From Desulfomonile sp. (GTDB taxonomy: Bacteria > Desulfobacterota > Desulfomonilia > Desulfomonilales > Desulfomonilaceae): a DNA stretch of 10,000 bases. Numbering within the stretch: position 1 is the stretch's first letter; the number at the start of each line of letters is the position of its first letter. Positions 1 to 7,579 of the stretch are shown here, in pieces. The notes beneath the pieces were generated by a model. It did not search any database and was not told the origin of the DNA. It saw nothing but the letters and a program-made list of their open reading frames with translations. The stretch lies in assembly GCA_020216785.1 (NCBI GenBank), contig JAIWNO010000087.1, positions 1 through 10,000 of the forward strand, given 5' to 3'. The translations under genes were made by a program, and so were the position numbers.

Positions 1-1898
1 TTGCTCGCCACAAGCGCCGCGCTTGTGCCGAACTCGTACAGATGCACGAGGTAGAATTTCGGGAATCGGTTGAGTACCACGGCCTCGAATGTCCGGTCTT
101 TTTGCCGCGAAAGAAACTTGAGCAGAAAATACCGCTCTCGCTCCCGTTCGAGCACAACCGCGCGTTCGAGAGGATAGGAAATTTCCACGAGGATCTTTTC
201 CAACTCGTCGCGGGTCAACAACGGGCGGCCGGTCTCAAAGAATGCCTTAAGCTGCCTTTGGACGAGCAGGTCCGGATATCTGCGCAACGGCGACGTCGCG
301 GTGGTGTAACAATCGAGTGCAAGGGTAGAGTGCGGCGCAGGATCAAGCCCGATGTCGCCCCTCGCCATAGCTCTCCTGCACCGGTAGGACATGACCGGGT
401 CAAAAACCTCGCCTGGGTCGATCCTCTCCGCCGGCGGGGGTTGGCTGCGAAAGATGGCCGGCACATCATGCTCTTTGAGGAATCGAGCGAAAAGACTGTT
501 GGCGAGGATCATCATCTCAGAGACAAGTACTTGGGAAGGCGTTTCCCTGTCCCGGAGCGATACTTCGATGGAGCCGTCCTCCGCTATGTGGACCGACAGT
601 TCAGGGTCTCGGAAGATCACGGCGCCGGCCGCGACCCGTTCGCTCCTCAAATGGGACGCAATTGCGAACATGCGGGCTTCCGTGGAGGCGACATCGGCGA
701 TCCGTTCATCCGCTGCTTCGTACGAAAGCCGTTCCGCGACCCGGATAAGAGAACGGACGATCCGGTAATCCTTTATCTCGTTGGCAGTGTTGAACCTGAC
801 GATCACGCTGATGGCCGGTCGTACCTGGCCGACTGCCAGGCTCGCGGCACATTCCGACAATGCTGGTGGGATCATCGGCACGGTGAGGTCGGGAAGATAA
901 ATCGTGGTGGCCCGCTCACGGATCACAGCGTCAAGCGGCGAGGCATGATCTACGAAGTGCGCTACGTCCGTGATGTGGATGCCCAGAAGGACGTCCGGTC
1001 CCTCGTACGACACCGAAATGGCGTCATCCACGTCTCGAGTGGACTCCGAGTCGATCGCGATCGCTCTTTCGCCGGTCAGGTCTTCCCCTGAATTCGGCAG
1101 AGGCTTCGAGGCGCAGGTGAGCGCTTCGGCTTCCGCCTCAGGAGGGAACTCCACCGGCACTTTTTCCGCTCGCAGTCGTATGTTCTCATCTTCGGACCAA
1201 AGTCCCAACCGCAAGAGGATCCGAAAGGGATCGAGACCGACGGGAACTCCGGGATGTGCGAACATCTCCTTTGCCCGCTTGAATGTGGTCCAGTCTTTGC
1301 CGTACAGAGCGGCTTCCTCGAGAAGCGCGATCAGTCCTTCCGGAGCTTCTTCTGCGCTGACCTGTTCCCTACTCCCCACCCGCGAAAGAAAAGCGGCACA
1401 GTCCGCCAGGAACGTTCGTTTGACCCTCTCGCGTTCCCGCTGGAGAAGGGCCTGCTCGACGCGGTCGGATCGGGTCACCTCGATGATTTCGGGGCGGATC
1501 TTGAAGTACAGCCGATCTTCCGAAATGGCTCGCAATAACGCCGCGGAAGAGTTGAAATCCTTCTTGTTGCCAAAGAACAGGTCGGCCAAGTCATGAATGT
1601 TGATCGCTTCGGTCTCCAGTCCGACCACCTCCCAGAGTTCACTCAGGTCTATTCCGGATTTGATTTCCTCTCTTAGACGGGAGATTTCCCGCAAGCGCTC
1701 GACCTGGATGTCTCTCCCGGCGGACAGCGGAAAAGCAGGGTCTTTTTCCGCAATGAGCACGCGGCCCAAGGAAAGCTTCGTTTCCTTACCCTGTTCGCTG
1801 AGAATGCGCAGACGGCCGTCCTCGAAGTCGAGGACCAATCCGCACATGATTCGTTTCTCGTCGTAATAGTCGACTACGTCGTGTTTCTGTGGACCCAT
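1..1898 (-). CDS. RNase II/RNase R-family 3'-5' exoribonuclease (RNB domain), C-terminal end cut by window
   Basis: Processive 3'-to-5' hydrolysis of single-stranded RNA in the cytoplasm is the family function. The frame is open from an ATG at 1898 to the left edge (632 codons, no stop). The N-terminal ~60 residues form a small beta-rich segment (DVVDYYDEKRIMCGLVLDFE) that resembles the start of shorter RNB proteins. The RNB core follows: I282-D283-S-E-S-T-R-D289-V-D291-D292 gives the four metal-binding Asp with the E. coli RNase II spacing (6, 2, 1), and T535-S-P-L-R-R-Y-P-D543 is the conserved RNA-binding/catalytic Arg block. The last ~45 residues look like the start of an S1 domain. No cold-shock domains like those of E. 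coli RNase R are evident. The only upstream in-frame stop is TAG at 1941-1943 with no other ATG/GTG/TTG between, so 1898 is the earliest start; its Shine-Dalgarno is weak (GGTGG). Divergent from gmhA. Family certain, subclass not. Confidence 0.93.
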   Translation of the reverse strand, partial: MGPQKHDVVDYYDEKRIMCGLVLDFEDGRLRILSEQGKETKLSLGRVLIAEKDPAFPLSAGRDIQVERLREISRLREEIKSGIDLSELWEVVGLETEAINIHDLADLFFGNKKDFNSSAALLRAISEDRLYFKIRPEIIEVTRSDRVEQALLQRERERVKRTFLADCAAFLSRVGSREQVSAEEAPEGLIALLEEAALYGKDWTTFKRAKEMFAHPGVPVGLDPFRILLRLGLWSEDENIRLRAEKVPVEFPPEAEAEALTCASKPLPNSGEDLTGERAIAIDSESTRDVDDAISVSYEGPDVLLGIHITDVAHFVDHASPLDAVIRERATTIYLPDLTVPMIPPALSECAASLAVGQVRPAISVIVRFNTANEIKDYRIVRSLIRVAERLSYEAADERIADVASTEARMFAIASHLRSERVAAGAVIFRDPELSVHIAEDGSIEVSLRDRETPSQVLVSEMMILANSLFARFLKEHDVPAIFRSQPPPAERIDPGEVFDPVMSYRCRRAMARGDIGLDPAPHSTLALDCYTTATSPLRRYPDLLVQRQLKAFFETGRPLLTRDELEKILVEISYPLERAVVLERERERYFLLKFLSRQKDRTFEAVVLNRFPKFYLVHLYEFGTSAALVAS

Positions 1899-1971
1899 CG
1901 ATAACCACCGGCAGGGTGCGCAAAGCCGCCCGGATATACTCTAGCAGGCGGGGAGTATCGAGGCTACCCAT
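1786..1971 (-). other. candidate out-of-frame upstream ORF overlapping the RNase start
   Basis: A 61-codon ORF begins at ATG 1971 with a good Shine-Dalgarno (GGAG within GGCGGAGAG, about 8 nt upstream), better than that of the RNase ATG at 1898. Its first ~26 codons lie upstream of the RNase (MGSLDTPRLLEYIRAALRTL and on); the remainder overlaps the RNase in another frame and reads as Arg-rich low-quality protein. It may be a regulatory upstream ORF, or chance. No homolog recognised. Confidence 0.2.
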
Positions 1972-2105
1972 TTTTTCTCTCCGCCTGGGCCTGTGCCGCA
2001 GAAACGATGCCAGGCTCCTATTAAGTATTCCCAGTTGCAGCGGTCTTCGTGTACAATAACATAATTCCTAATTAAAGGATCAGTATCCGCTCGCGGGAGA
2101 ATCCG

Positions 2106-2687
2106 GTGAATACGGACCTGACAGCGATCTTCAATGAAAGCATTCGTCTTACCGAGAAATTCCTCAACGAAAGCCTGGGAGCACTGGAGCAAGTGGTTCG
2201 TGTGGTTGCCCGGGTTCTTGGCAATGGGAACAGGGTTCTTCTCTTCGGCAACGGCGGGTCCGCGGCCGACGCTCAGCACCTCGCCGCGGAGTTTGTTAAC
2301 CGCTATCTGATCGAACGGCCTCCACTTCCAGCAGTTGCTCTCACGACCGACACCTCTGTCTTAACTGCAATTTCCAATGATTTCAGCTTCGATGAGGTCT
2401 TTGCGAAACAGATCAAAGCGTTGGGCCGACCCGGCGATGCGGCGATCGGCATCAGCACTTCGGGTAAATCGGCCAATGTAACAAAGGGCTTGGCAGCGGC
2501 CAGGGAGCTGGGTCTGGTTACGATCGGCCTTGGTGGGCCGGTGGACAGCCCGATGGGGCAATATTCGGATTATTTCCTGGAAGTGACGGGCGCTTCCACC
2601 CCGAGGATTCAGGAGGTTCACCATATTGTCGGACACGCTTTAGTGGAGATGGTCGACAAAACGCTCTTCGATCCTTCGCGACGCTAA
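2106..2687 (+). CDS. gmhA: sedoheptulose-7-phosphate isomerase (phosphoheptose isomerase), SIS domain
   Basis: Converts D-sedoheptulose 7-phosphate to D-glycero-D-manno-heptose 7-phosphate, the first step of ADP-heptose synthesis for the LPS inner core; cytoplasmic. The 193-aa length fits the family (E. coli GmhA is 192). Visible motifs are FGNGGSAADAQH (48-58), with H58 and E62 matching the zinc ligand/catalytic pair H61/E65 of E. coli, the phosphate-binding STSGKSANV (117-125), and IQEVHHIVGH (168-177), where Q169 and H177 match E. coli Q172 and H180. The start is GTG at 2106, preceded by GGGAGA at 2095-2100 (5-nt spacer). Its neighbours are not heptose genes, so the pathway appears dispersed. 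A DiaA-like SIS protein is the main alternative, but the full metal/catalytic set favours GmhA. No convincing promoter was found in the 207-bp divergent gap upstream. Confidence 0.92.
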   Translation: MNTDLTAIFNESIRLTEKFLNESLGALEQVVRVVARVLGNGNRVLLFGNGGSAADAQHLAAEFVNRYLIERPPLPAVALTTDTSVLTAISNDFSFDEVFAKQIKALGRPGDAAIGISTSGKSANVTKGLAAARELGLVTIGLGGPVDSPMGQYSDYFLEVTGASTPRIQEVHHIVGHALVEMVDKTLFDPSRR

Positions 2688-2694
2688 CATGAAT

Positions 2695-2712
2695 CCCCAT
2701 CTGTGGATGGGG
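2695..2712 (+). repeat. short perfect hairpin after gmhA
   Basis: CCCCATC (2695-2701) pairs perfectly with GATGGGG (2706-2712) across a TGTG tetraloop, 7 nt after the gmhA stop. There is no T-tract behind it, so it is not a standard intrinsic terminator. It could stabilise a 3' end or pause polymerase. Confidence 0.45.
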
Positions 2713-2723
2713 CGCAAGAGGTA

Positions 2724-2840
2724 ATGAAGATGCCGGGATCCGATTTCGGGGCGCTTTGGCGAGTGATTGAAGAACTGTTACGGATTTCCGCGCTCTTGGA
2801 TGATGACATGCGGGGTGGCGCAGCGATTCAGCCGAAATAA
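2724..2840 (+). CDS. possible 38-aa small protein
   Basis: ATG 2724 to TAA 2838-2840 reads MKMPGSDFGALWRVIEELLR and continues ISALLDDDMRGGAAIQPK. AAGAGG at 2716-2721 sits close to the first ATG but about 8-9 nt before the second ATG at 2730, so the protein may start at MPGSDF (36 aa). The middle (FGALWRVIEELLRISALLDDD) is a plausible amphipathic helix. It lies between gmhA and another small ORF on the same strand. No family recognised; it could be a chance ORF. Confidence 0.35.
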   Translation: MKMPGSDFGALWRVIEELLRISALLDDDMRGGAAIQPK

Positions 2841-2930
2841 TTCTGGATTTTGTCGCCTGATCTGGTATCGTGAATGATCGCGGCTGCGCCGGCCGTCCGA
2901 CGTGCCGAACCTAAAGCGCGGAGACCAGTG

Positions 2931-3104
2931 ATGAATGAGGGCCCCTACGGATTTGACACCGGCAAGCTCGTGATCGGACTGATCAAGTTGCTGAAGGAGC
3001 GCGGCGTTCTTGAAGAGAATGCCGTCCTTGATCTCCTGTGGGAAGTGAAGGACCCTTTCTTCCCGTGGTCCAAGGCCGACATCAAGGAATTGCTCAAACT
3101 GTAA
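2931..3104 (+). CDS. 57-aa small protein of unknown function
   Basis: Starts at ATG 2931 behind GGAG (2920-2923, 7-nt spacer); the longer in-frame ATG at 2874 has no evident ribosome-binding site and would add a low-complexity Ala/Arg stretch. The protein has two predicted helices: GKLVIGLIKLLKERGVL, then EENAVLDLLWEV, and a C-terminal WSKADIKELLKL. The pattern KERGVLxxxxVxDLLWEVKDP looks like a small helical adaptor or regulator rather than random sequence. There is no signal peptide or long hydrophobic segment. It lies 162 bp upstream of the Lon-like protease on the same strand, so co-transcription is possible. No function can be assigned. Confidence 0.72.
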   Translation: MNEGPYGFDTGKLVIGLIKLLKERGVLEENAVLDLLWEVKDPFFPWSKADIKELLKL

Positions 3105-3266
3105 CAAGGGCGTCTCTTGGAAGGGCTTGGACTGTGTGGAGCGGTCTGCGATTACACCTCGAGAGCGTGTTCCGGATCGTTCGTTCTCTTTGGCGGTTCG
3201 CTGTGAAATGAAATTGTGTCTGGGGATCTCCGCCCCGAACCATAACCTTGACTGAGGAAATCACCC

Positions 3267-5774
3267 ATGAGCGACCTGAAAGAAATGCTTCGTGTGCCTG
3301 TGGAGGAATTGAGCTGGTGGAGCGACTCCCTGGAAAAAATCGTCGGTGAGACCACCGCAGAAGTCAAACCTCACGAAGGAATAATCGGGCAGAGCCGAGC
3401 CGTAAAAGCGATCAAGCTTGGCCTTGCCATGAAGAGTAAAGGCTATAACATTTTCGTCGCGGGATATCCGGGCGCCGGCCGTACGACGACCGTGCAGAAG
3501 CTTATTGAAGAGGTCGTCGAGGGGGGGCCGATTCCGGATGACCTTTGCTATGTCATGAATTTCAAGAACCCCGATGAGCCGCGCCTGCTGCAATTCCCTG
3601 CAGGCAAAGGCCGGGAGTTCATGAAGCAGATGACCGACCTCGTGGAATCTGCTAAGAAGAAAGTCCCCGCCGTGTTCGAAAGCGAGGAATTCCAGGCGGC
3701 TCGCAATGAGATTATCAACCGGCACATGGGCAAACAGAAGGCCCTGTTCAAGAACTTCGAGAACAAAGTCAGCTCGGAGAATTTCATGATGGTTCAGGTC
3801 CAGGTGGGACCGTTTACCCGTCCGGATCTCGCTCCCGTCGTAGTGGGCAACCCCATGAAGATCGAGCAGCTTGAAGCGCTTGTCGAAGAGGGCAAGTTCT
3901 CGGCGGATGAGCTTGAGCGAATCAAAGAGAAGTACAAGGAGCTTTCCCAGGAAATGGAGAAGCTCTTCAAAGAAGCCCGGGACATCGACAAGTCGATCCA
4001 GGAGAGCCTTGAGAAACTTGCCCGCGATTGGGTAGAGCCTATGTTGGCGGACATGGTGGCCCCGCTAATCGAAGAATATCAGTCGGAGGGCGTCAAGACC
4101 TATCTCACTGAAGTCCAGGCGGACATCGTGGAGCACCTCGAGCGCTTCCGGCCGAAGCTCGTTCAGCCCGGGCCCGGCATGGAAGGCGCGGGGCAACCCA
4201 TGATGATTCCTCCCGAGCCGTCTCAGTTCCGGGAATACGCTGTCAACCTCATAGTGGATAACTCCGAGACCACTAAACCGCCGGTGGTCATCGAAACCAC
4301 CCCTACGTTTCGGAACTTGTTCGGTACGGTCGAGCGGGTTATGGACTTGCGCGGCATGTGGGCGTCGGATCACCGGCATATCAAAGCGGGCAGCCTCCTG
4401 CGGGCTAACGGGGGATACATCATTCTCAACGCGCGGGAAGTTCTTACCGAGATCGGCGTATGGCCGACCCTTAAACGAACGCTCCGCTTCGGGCATTTGG
4501 AGATTCAGACGGACCCGTTCAGCTTCCTCTTCACATCAGCGCTTAAACCCGAGAAGATTCCCGTGAACTGCAAAGTCATCCTTATCGGCGAGCCGGAGAT
4601 CTATGACATCGTTCACTGGTACGACGAAGACTTCCAGAAGATCTTCAAGGTTAAAGCAGACTTCGACACGTCGATGCCCAATTCCGACGAGAACATCACC
4701 AAACTTGTCGGGTTCATCGCCCGTACGTGCAGCGAAGAAAACCTCCTGCCCTTGGACCCGTCGGGTGCCGAGGCTGTGGCGAAACTCGGGATCCGTTGGG
4801 CCGGACGCAAGAAGAAGATCACCACCCAGTTCGACCGCATCGCGGACCTCATCCGTGAAGCGGATCTCAAGGCGCGTGAAGACGGCAAGACCGCGGTTTC
4901 CCGGCAACACGTGGAACAAGCCAACGCCGACCGGATCGAACGGGTCAACATGATGGAGGAAAAGATCCAGGAGTTCATCGAAGACGGCATCCTGATGATC
5001 GACACCACGGGAGAACAAATCGGACAGATCAATGGACTCAGCGTGTACTCTCTCCCTGAGTTTTCCTTCGGCCGGCCCTCGAGAATTACCGCAAAGATCA
5101 GCATGGGCAAAGCGGGTATCATTAATATCGAACGGGAAGCAGACCTTTCGGGGAACAGCTACAACAAGGGAGTGCTGATCCTTTCCGGCTTTCTCAGGGC
5201 AAGATTTGCCCAAAAGCGGCCGTTGAACCTCACCGCCAGCATCACGTTCGAGCAGTCCTACTCGGGAGTGGATGGTGACTCTGCGTCGTCCACGGAACTC
5301 TACGCGATCATGAGCGCTCTGTCAGGCAAACCCATCGATCAGGGCATTGCCGTCACGGGCAGCGTAAACCAGCACGGCCAGGTTCAGCCCATCGGCGGTG
5401 TGAACCAGAAGATCGAGGGTTTCTTCAAGGTGTGTAAGGCCCAGGGACTGAATGGACGCCAGGGCGTCATGATCCCCCGCCGCAATTTGGGTGACCTCAT
5501 GCTGAACAGCGAAGTCATCGAGGCAGTGAAGAACGGCAAGTTCAATATCTGGGCTGTTGATCACGTGGATCAAGGCATCGAGATCCTCACGGGCGTGCCT
5601 GCGGGCGAACCCAACGAGGATGGCGAATACCCGGAAGGCACGATTAACTACCTCGCCGGCATGAAGCTCGACCAATTGTCCACCGGCCTTAAGGAATTCG
5701 AGTCGCAATCTGAGGAAGGTGACGGTGAAGGGGAAGAGCCTAAAGAGCCAAGCGCTGAGAGTATTGAAGAGTAG
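3267..5774 (+). CDS. Lon-like S16 protease with AAA_32-type domain (LonC/YcbZ-like)
   Basis: 835-aa cytoplasmic protease. Order: short N-terminal helical segment (1-40); AAA-like fold with P-loop position GYPGAGRTT (66-74); a long charged helical/coiled-coil insertion (~125-295) rich in Glu/Lys heptads; second AAA half with ANGGYIILNAR (380-390) at the Walker B position and helical lid (to ~560); Lon S16 proteolytic domain (~565-780); acidic disordered tail (812-835). The catalytic dyad is S672 (DGDSASS) and K715 (NQKIEGFF), 43 residues apart, exactly the S679-K722 spacing of E. coli Lon. The P-loop Lys is Arg (R72) and the Walker B Asp is Asn (N388), so ATP use is uncertain; LonC of Meiothermus is a described ATP-independent relative with an insertion in the AAA-like module. 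Start chosen at ATG 3267 with GAGGA at 3254-3258. Not a classic Lon: the N-terminal LAN domain is absent. Confidence 0.92.
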   Translation: MSDLKEMLRVPVEELSWWSDSLEKIVGETTAEVKPHEGIIGQSRAVKAIKLGLAMKSKGYNIFVAGYPGAGRTTTVQKLIEEVVEGGPIPDDLCYVMNFKNPDEPRLLQFPAGKGREFMKQMTDLVESAKKKVPAVFESEEFQAARNEIINRHMGKQKALFKNFENKVSSENFMMVQVQVGPFTRPDLAPVVVGNPMKIEQLEALVEEGKFSADELERIKEKYKELSQEMEKLFKEARDIDKSIQESLEKLARDWVEPMLADMVAPLIEEYQSEGVKTYLTEVQADIVEHLERFRPKLVQPGPGMEGAGQPMMIPPEPSQFREYAVNLIVDNSETTKPPVVIETTPTFRNLFGTVERVMDLRGMWASDHRHIKAGSLLRANGGYIILNAREVLTEIGVWPTLKRTLRFGHLEIQTDPFSFLFTSALKPEKIPVNCKVILIGEPEIYDIVHWYDEDFQKIFKVKADFDTSMPNSDENITKLVGFIARTCSEENLLPLDPSGAEAVAKLGIRWAGRKKKITTQFDRIADLIREADLKAREDGKTAVSRQHVEQANADRIERVNMMEEKIQEFIEDGILMIDTTGEQIGQINGLSVYSLPEFSFGRPSRITAKISMGKAGIINIEREADLSGNSYNKGVLILSGFLRARFAQKRPLNLTASITFEQSYSGVDGDSASSTELYAIMSALSGKPIDQGIAVTGSVNQHGQVQPIGGVNQKIEGFFKVCKAQGLNGRQGVMIPRRNLGDLMLNSEVIEAVKNGKFNIWAVDHVDQGIEILTGVPAGEPNEDGEYPEGTINYLAGMKLDQLSTGLKEFESQSEEGDGEGEEPKEPSAESIEE

Positions 5775-6102
5775 TCAGGCTCTTTCCTGTCATTCCGGGT
5801 ACTTTCGTCCGGTTACGGACTTATGGGGCGTTCCGAAATCCCTAAATGGAGATGCCCCGTCTTTACTTACGGGAGGCTCCGACGTTATACGTTGGAGCCC
5901 CAAGGCGCAAGAGGTCACCGATGCGCTTGCAAATGATCTGGAAATCTTAACCGTTCATCTTGGAATGCTGCGACGGGTGTCTCACCTGTCTATTTGATAG
6001 TCATCGACAAAGCCTGCGATAGACAATCCCGCGCAACCTGTGACTGGTCTGCCGATGCTGTCGGCAACGCGTGACATTATTCATGAATTTGGGGTGTTAG
6101 CA
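5775..6102. other. gene-free, hairpin-rich convergent intergenic region
   Basis: 328 bp between the Lon-like gene (plus) and the 116-aa gene (minus). No ORF with a ribosome-binding site is seen. Small stems include GTCCG/CGGAC (5807-5821), CCCGT/ACGGG (5856-5873), the strong 5875-5899 stem, and TGCCGA/TCGGCA (6050-6066). No T-tract terminator is present for either flanking gene and no known RNA family was recognised. Confidence 0.6.
5875..5899. repeat. 11-bp stem hairpin downstream of the Lon-like gene
   Basis: GGCTCCGACGT (5875-5885), loop TAT, ACGTTGGAGCC (5889-5899). All positions pair, with one G.T wobble. It lies 100 nt after the stop codon and has no following T-run, so a role as rho-independent terminator is unlikely; 3'-end protection or a small structured RNA are possible. 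Confidence 0.6.
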
Positions 6103-6453
6103 CTACCCAAGCCGTCGAGGATTGGGGGGTGGAGGCTGGCCGCCGGGAGGGTCGGTCGGACGTTGACTTCGAACACGTCGAAGCTCTTCCCATGCGTCTT
6201 GAAGCTCCTGAAGTGTGGGCGCGTCCTCGCAGGCCTCGTCTGATGTGACTTCCTCGAGCTTTTTTGACACTGCTGCGAGCCTGACATCGATGTCCTGCGA
6301 CGGACTCTCGCCGCGACATACCTCCCCGACGCAACGTTCGAGTTTTTCCAGAAACTGCTCCGCGCGCCGGCGCACGTCTCCTTCGCCGCGCAAATCATCT
6401 TTAAGCACGAGGAATTCACCCTTTATCCGTACCCACAGCCTATCCAACAACAT
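6103..6453 (-). CDS. 116-aa helical protein of unknown function
   Basis: Starts at ATG 6453; the strong Shine-Dalgarno GGAGG (6459-6463, minus) sits 5 nt upstream and rules out the in-frame GTG at 6459, which overlaps it. Residues 1-~95 are strongly helical and charged (MLLDRLWVRIKGEFLVLKDD, then RRRAEQFLEKLERCVGEVC and VRLAAVSKKLEEV), suggesting a helical bundle or coiled coil. The tail is Pro-rich (TDPPGGQPPPPNPRRLG) and probably disordered. There is no signal peptide or membrane segment. It is divergent from rpoH with only 98 bp between start codons, so the two may share a regulatory region. No family recognised. The quality of its start site and amino-acid composition support a real gene. 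Confidence 0.75.
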   Translation of the reverse strand: MLLDRLWVRIKGEFLVLKDDLRGEGDVRRRAEQFLEKLERCVGEVCRGESPSQDIDVRLAAVSKKLEEVTSDEACEDAPTLQELQDAWEELRRVRSQRPTDPPGGQPPPPNPRRLG

Positions 6454-6458
6454 CGTCA

Positions 6459-6463
6459 CCTCC
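6459..6463 (-). promoter_or_regulatory. Shine-Dalgarno fixing the start of the 116-aa gene
   Basis: Minus strand GGAGG followed by TGACG and ATG. It places translation at ATG 6453 instead of the GTG at 6459. Confidence 0.8.
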
Positions 6464-6539
6464 GCGTCGCGCTTTCAAGTCATGCAACCTTTTCCGATGA
6501 AATGCATCAAAATAAATACGATTTCACGGAGCGTTTATG

Positions 6540-6545
6540 GGAGGA
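6540..6545 (+). promoter_or_regulatory. Shine-Dalgarno fixing the rpoH start
   Basis: GGAGGA with a 6-nt spacer to ATG 6552. An in-frame ATG at 6537 would overlap this site and has none of its own, so the protein starts at MSDTF. Confidence 0.85.
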
Positions 6546-6551
6546 AGAACT

Positions 6552-7397
6552 ATGAGCGATACCTTCGAGGCGGATGGATTTAGGATATACCTATCCCAAA
6601 TCGAAGACTACCCCGTGCTCAGCCGCGAGGAGGAGAACGAGTTAGCCCTGCTTTATCGAGATCACCGCAGCGAGCAAGCTGCTCATATACTTGTGACGTC
6701 CAACCTCAGGTTCGTAATCAAGGTAGCGCTCGGGTATCGAAACTACGGCGCAAAACTCATGGACCTGATCCAGGAAGGTAACATAGGCCTTATGAAGGCC
6801 GTCGAGCGTTTCGACCCCGACAAAGGCTACCGGTTGATTTCGTACGCGATCTGGTGGATCAAGGCGTACATCCAAAATTACATTATACGCTCGTGGTCGC
6901 TGGTCAAGATGGGCACCACGCAGGCCCAGCGAAAGCTGTTCTATCGGATCTCCGACTTGCCCGAGGCCCTCGATCGGGAACATCATCTGGAAAACGTTGC
7001 GAAGCTCGCGGCCAGAATAAACGTGACCGAAGACGAGGTTATCGACATGCAGGCGCGTATGCGCGCCCATGATCTTTCCCTCGATGACTTGATAGCGGAC
7101 ACTTCCCGGGAATCCTTTGCGGACACTCTTCGGGACACCTCGCCCGATCAGGAAGAGATCCTATCGGCGCGGGAAGAGCGGGAAGAACTCAAGGATTGGG
7201 CGGAAAGGGCAATGGAAACGCTCAACGCGAGAGAGAAATACATCGTGGAAAAGCGGATCCTCTCGGATGACCCTGTAACCTTAAAGGAACTCGGCAGGCA
7301 TTTCGGCATAACAAGGGAACGCGCCCGACAGATCGAGAAGAACGCCCTCGACAAGCTGAAATGGAACTTCATTTCTGCCCAGGCGCAAGCCGCCTGA
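6552..7397 (+). CDS. rpoH: heat-shock sigma factor RpoH (sigma-32)
   Basis: 281-aa sigma-70-family factor (E. coli RpoH is 284) that directs RNA polymerase core to heat-shock promoters for chaperones and proteases. Region 2.1-2.2 is LVTSNLRFVIKVALGYRNYG and DLIQEGNIGLMKAVERFDP (about 47-89). Regions 2.3-2.4 are KGYRLISYAIWWIKAYIQNY with IIRSWSLVKM (91-120). The diagnostic RpoH box is TTQAQRKLFYRI (122-133), close to the E. coli QRKLFFNLR, which separates it from RpoD and RpoS. Region 4.2 helix-turn-helix is VTLKELGRHFGITRERARQI (242-261). Sigma-70 region 1.1 is absent, as expected. The transcript probably ends at the terminator at 7580-7602. RpoH is classically held low by FtsH/DnaK through regions 2-3; no RNA thermometer was identified in the short leader. 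Confidence 0.96.
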   Translation: MSDTFEADGFRIYLSQIEDYPVLSREEENELALLYRDHRSEQAAHILVTSNLRFVIKVALGYRNYGAKLMDLIQEGNIGLMKAVERFDPDKGYRLISYAIWWIKAYIQNYIIRSWSLVKMGTTQAQRKLFYRISDLPEALDREHHLENVAKLAARINVTEDEVIDMQARMRAHDLSLDDLIADTSRESFADTLRDTSPDQEEILSAREEREELKDWAERAMETLNAREKYIVEKRILSDDPVTLKELGRHFGITRERARQIEKNALDKLKWNFISAQAQAA

Positions 7398-7475
7398 TGA
7401 CGTGATCCATTTTTCCGAGCCCCCGCCTGTTGGGGAGCATTCAGAAGTGGGTAGGGAAACAGGTTTGGCCTAAAT

Positions 7476-7553
7476 CGTCGTTGCGAACACGGCGAAGCAG
7501 TTTCTTGCGGTCGGCGGGGGGACTGCTTCGTCCTTTCACTAAATGCAATGACG
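7476..7553. repeat. palindromic intergenic repeat element (REP/MITE-like)
   Basis: About 78 bp with imperfect outer ends CGTCGTTGCG (7476-7485) and TGCAATGACG (7544-7553) and a perfect inner stem CGAAGCAGT (7493-7501) / ACTGCTTCG (7522-7530). This is the layout of the widespread GTCATTGCGA...GCGAAGCAATC...GATTGCTTCG...CAATGAC intergenic palindromes seen in many bacterial genomes. It lies in the rpoH 3' untranslated region, before the terminator. No transposase is nearby; copies elsewhere in the genome are expected but not visible here. Confidence 0.7.
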
Positions 7554-7579
7554 CCCTCGCATTCCGGCAAGCGAGCTGG

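Noticed and set aside
42..1091. Long plus-strand ORF of 349 codons
   Set aside because: It is antisense to the RNase gene, whose minus-strand frame carries the conserved catalytic motifs; the plus-strand protein is Arg/Asp-rich with no recognisable domain.
2029..2062. Possible sigma-70 promoter for gmhA (TTGCAG / TACAAT / TAACAT)
   Set aside because: Spacings (11 bp to TACAAT, 16 bp to TAACAT) and matches (3/6 and 4/6) are too weak to call.
3105..3266. Possible heat-shock (sigma-32) promoter before the Lon-like gene
   Set aside because: CCCC-like and CTTGG-like words are present, but not with the required spacing or consensus.
5719..5997. Plus-strand ORF overlapping the end of the Lon-like gene
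   Set aside because: Begins inside the protease gene in another frame without its own ribosome-binding site; the downstream part is hairpin-rich non-coding sequence.
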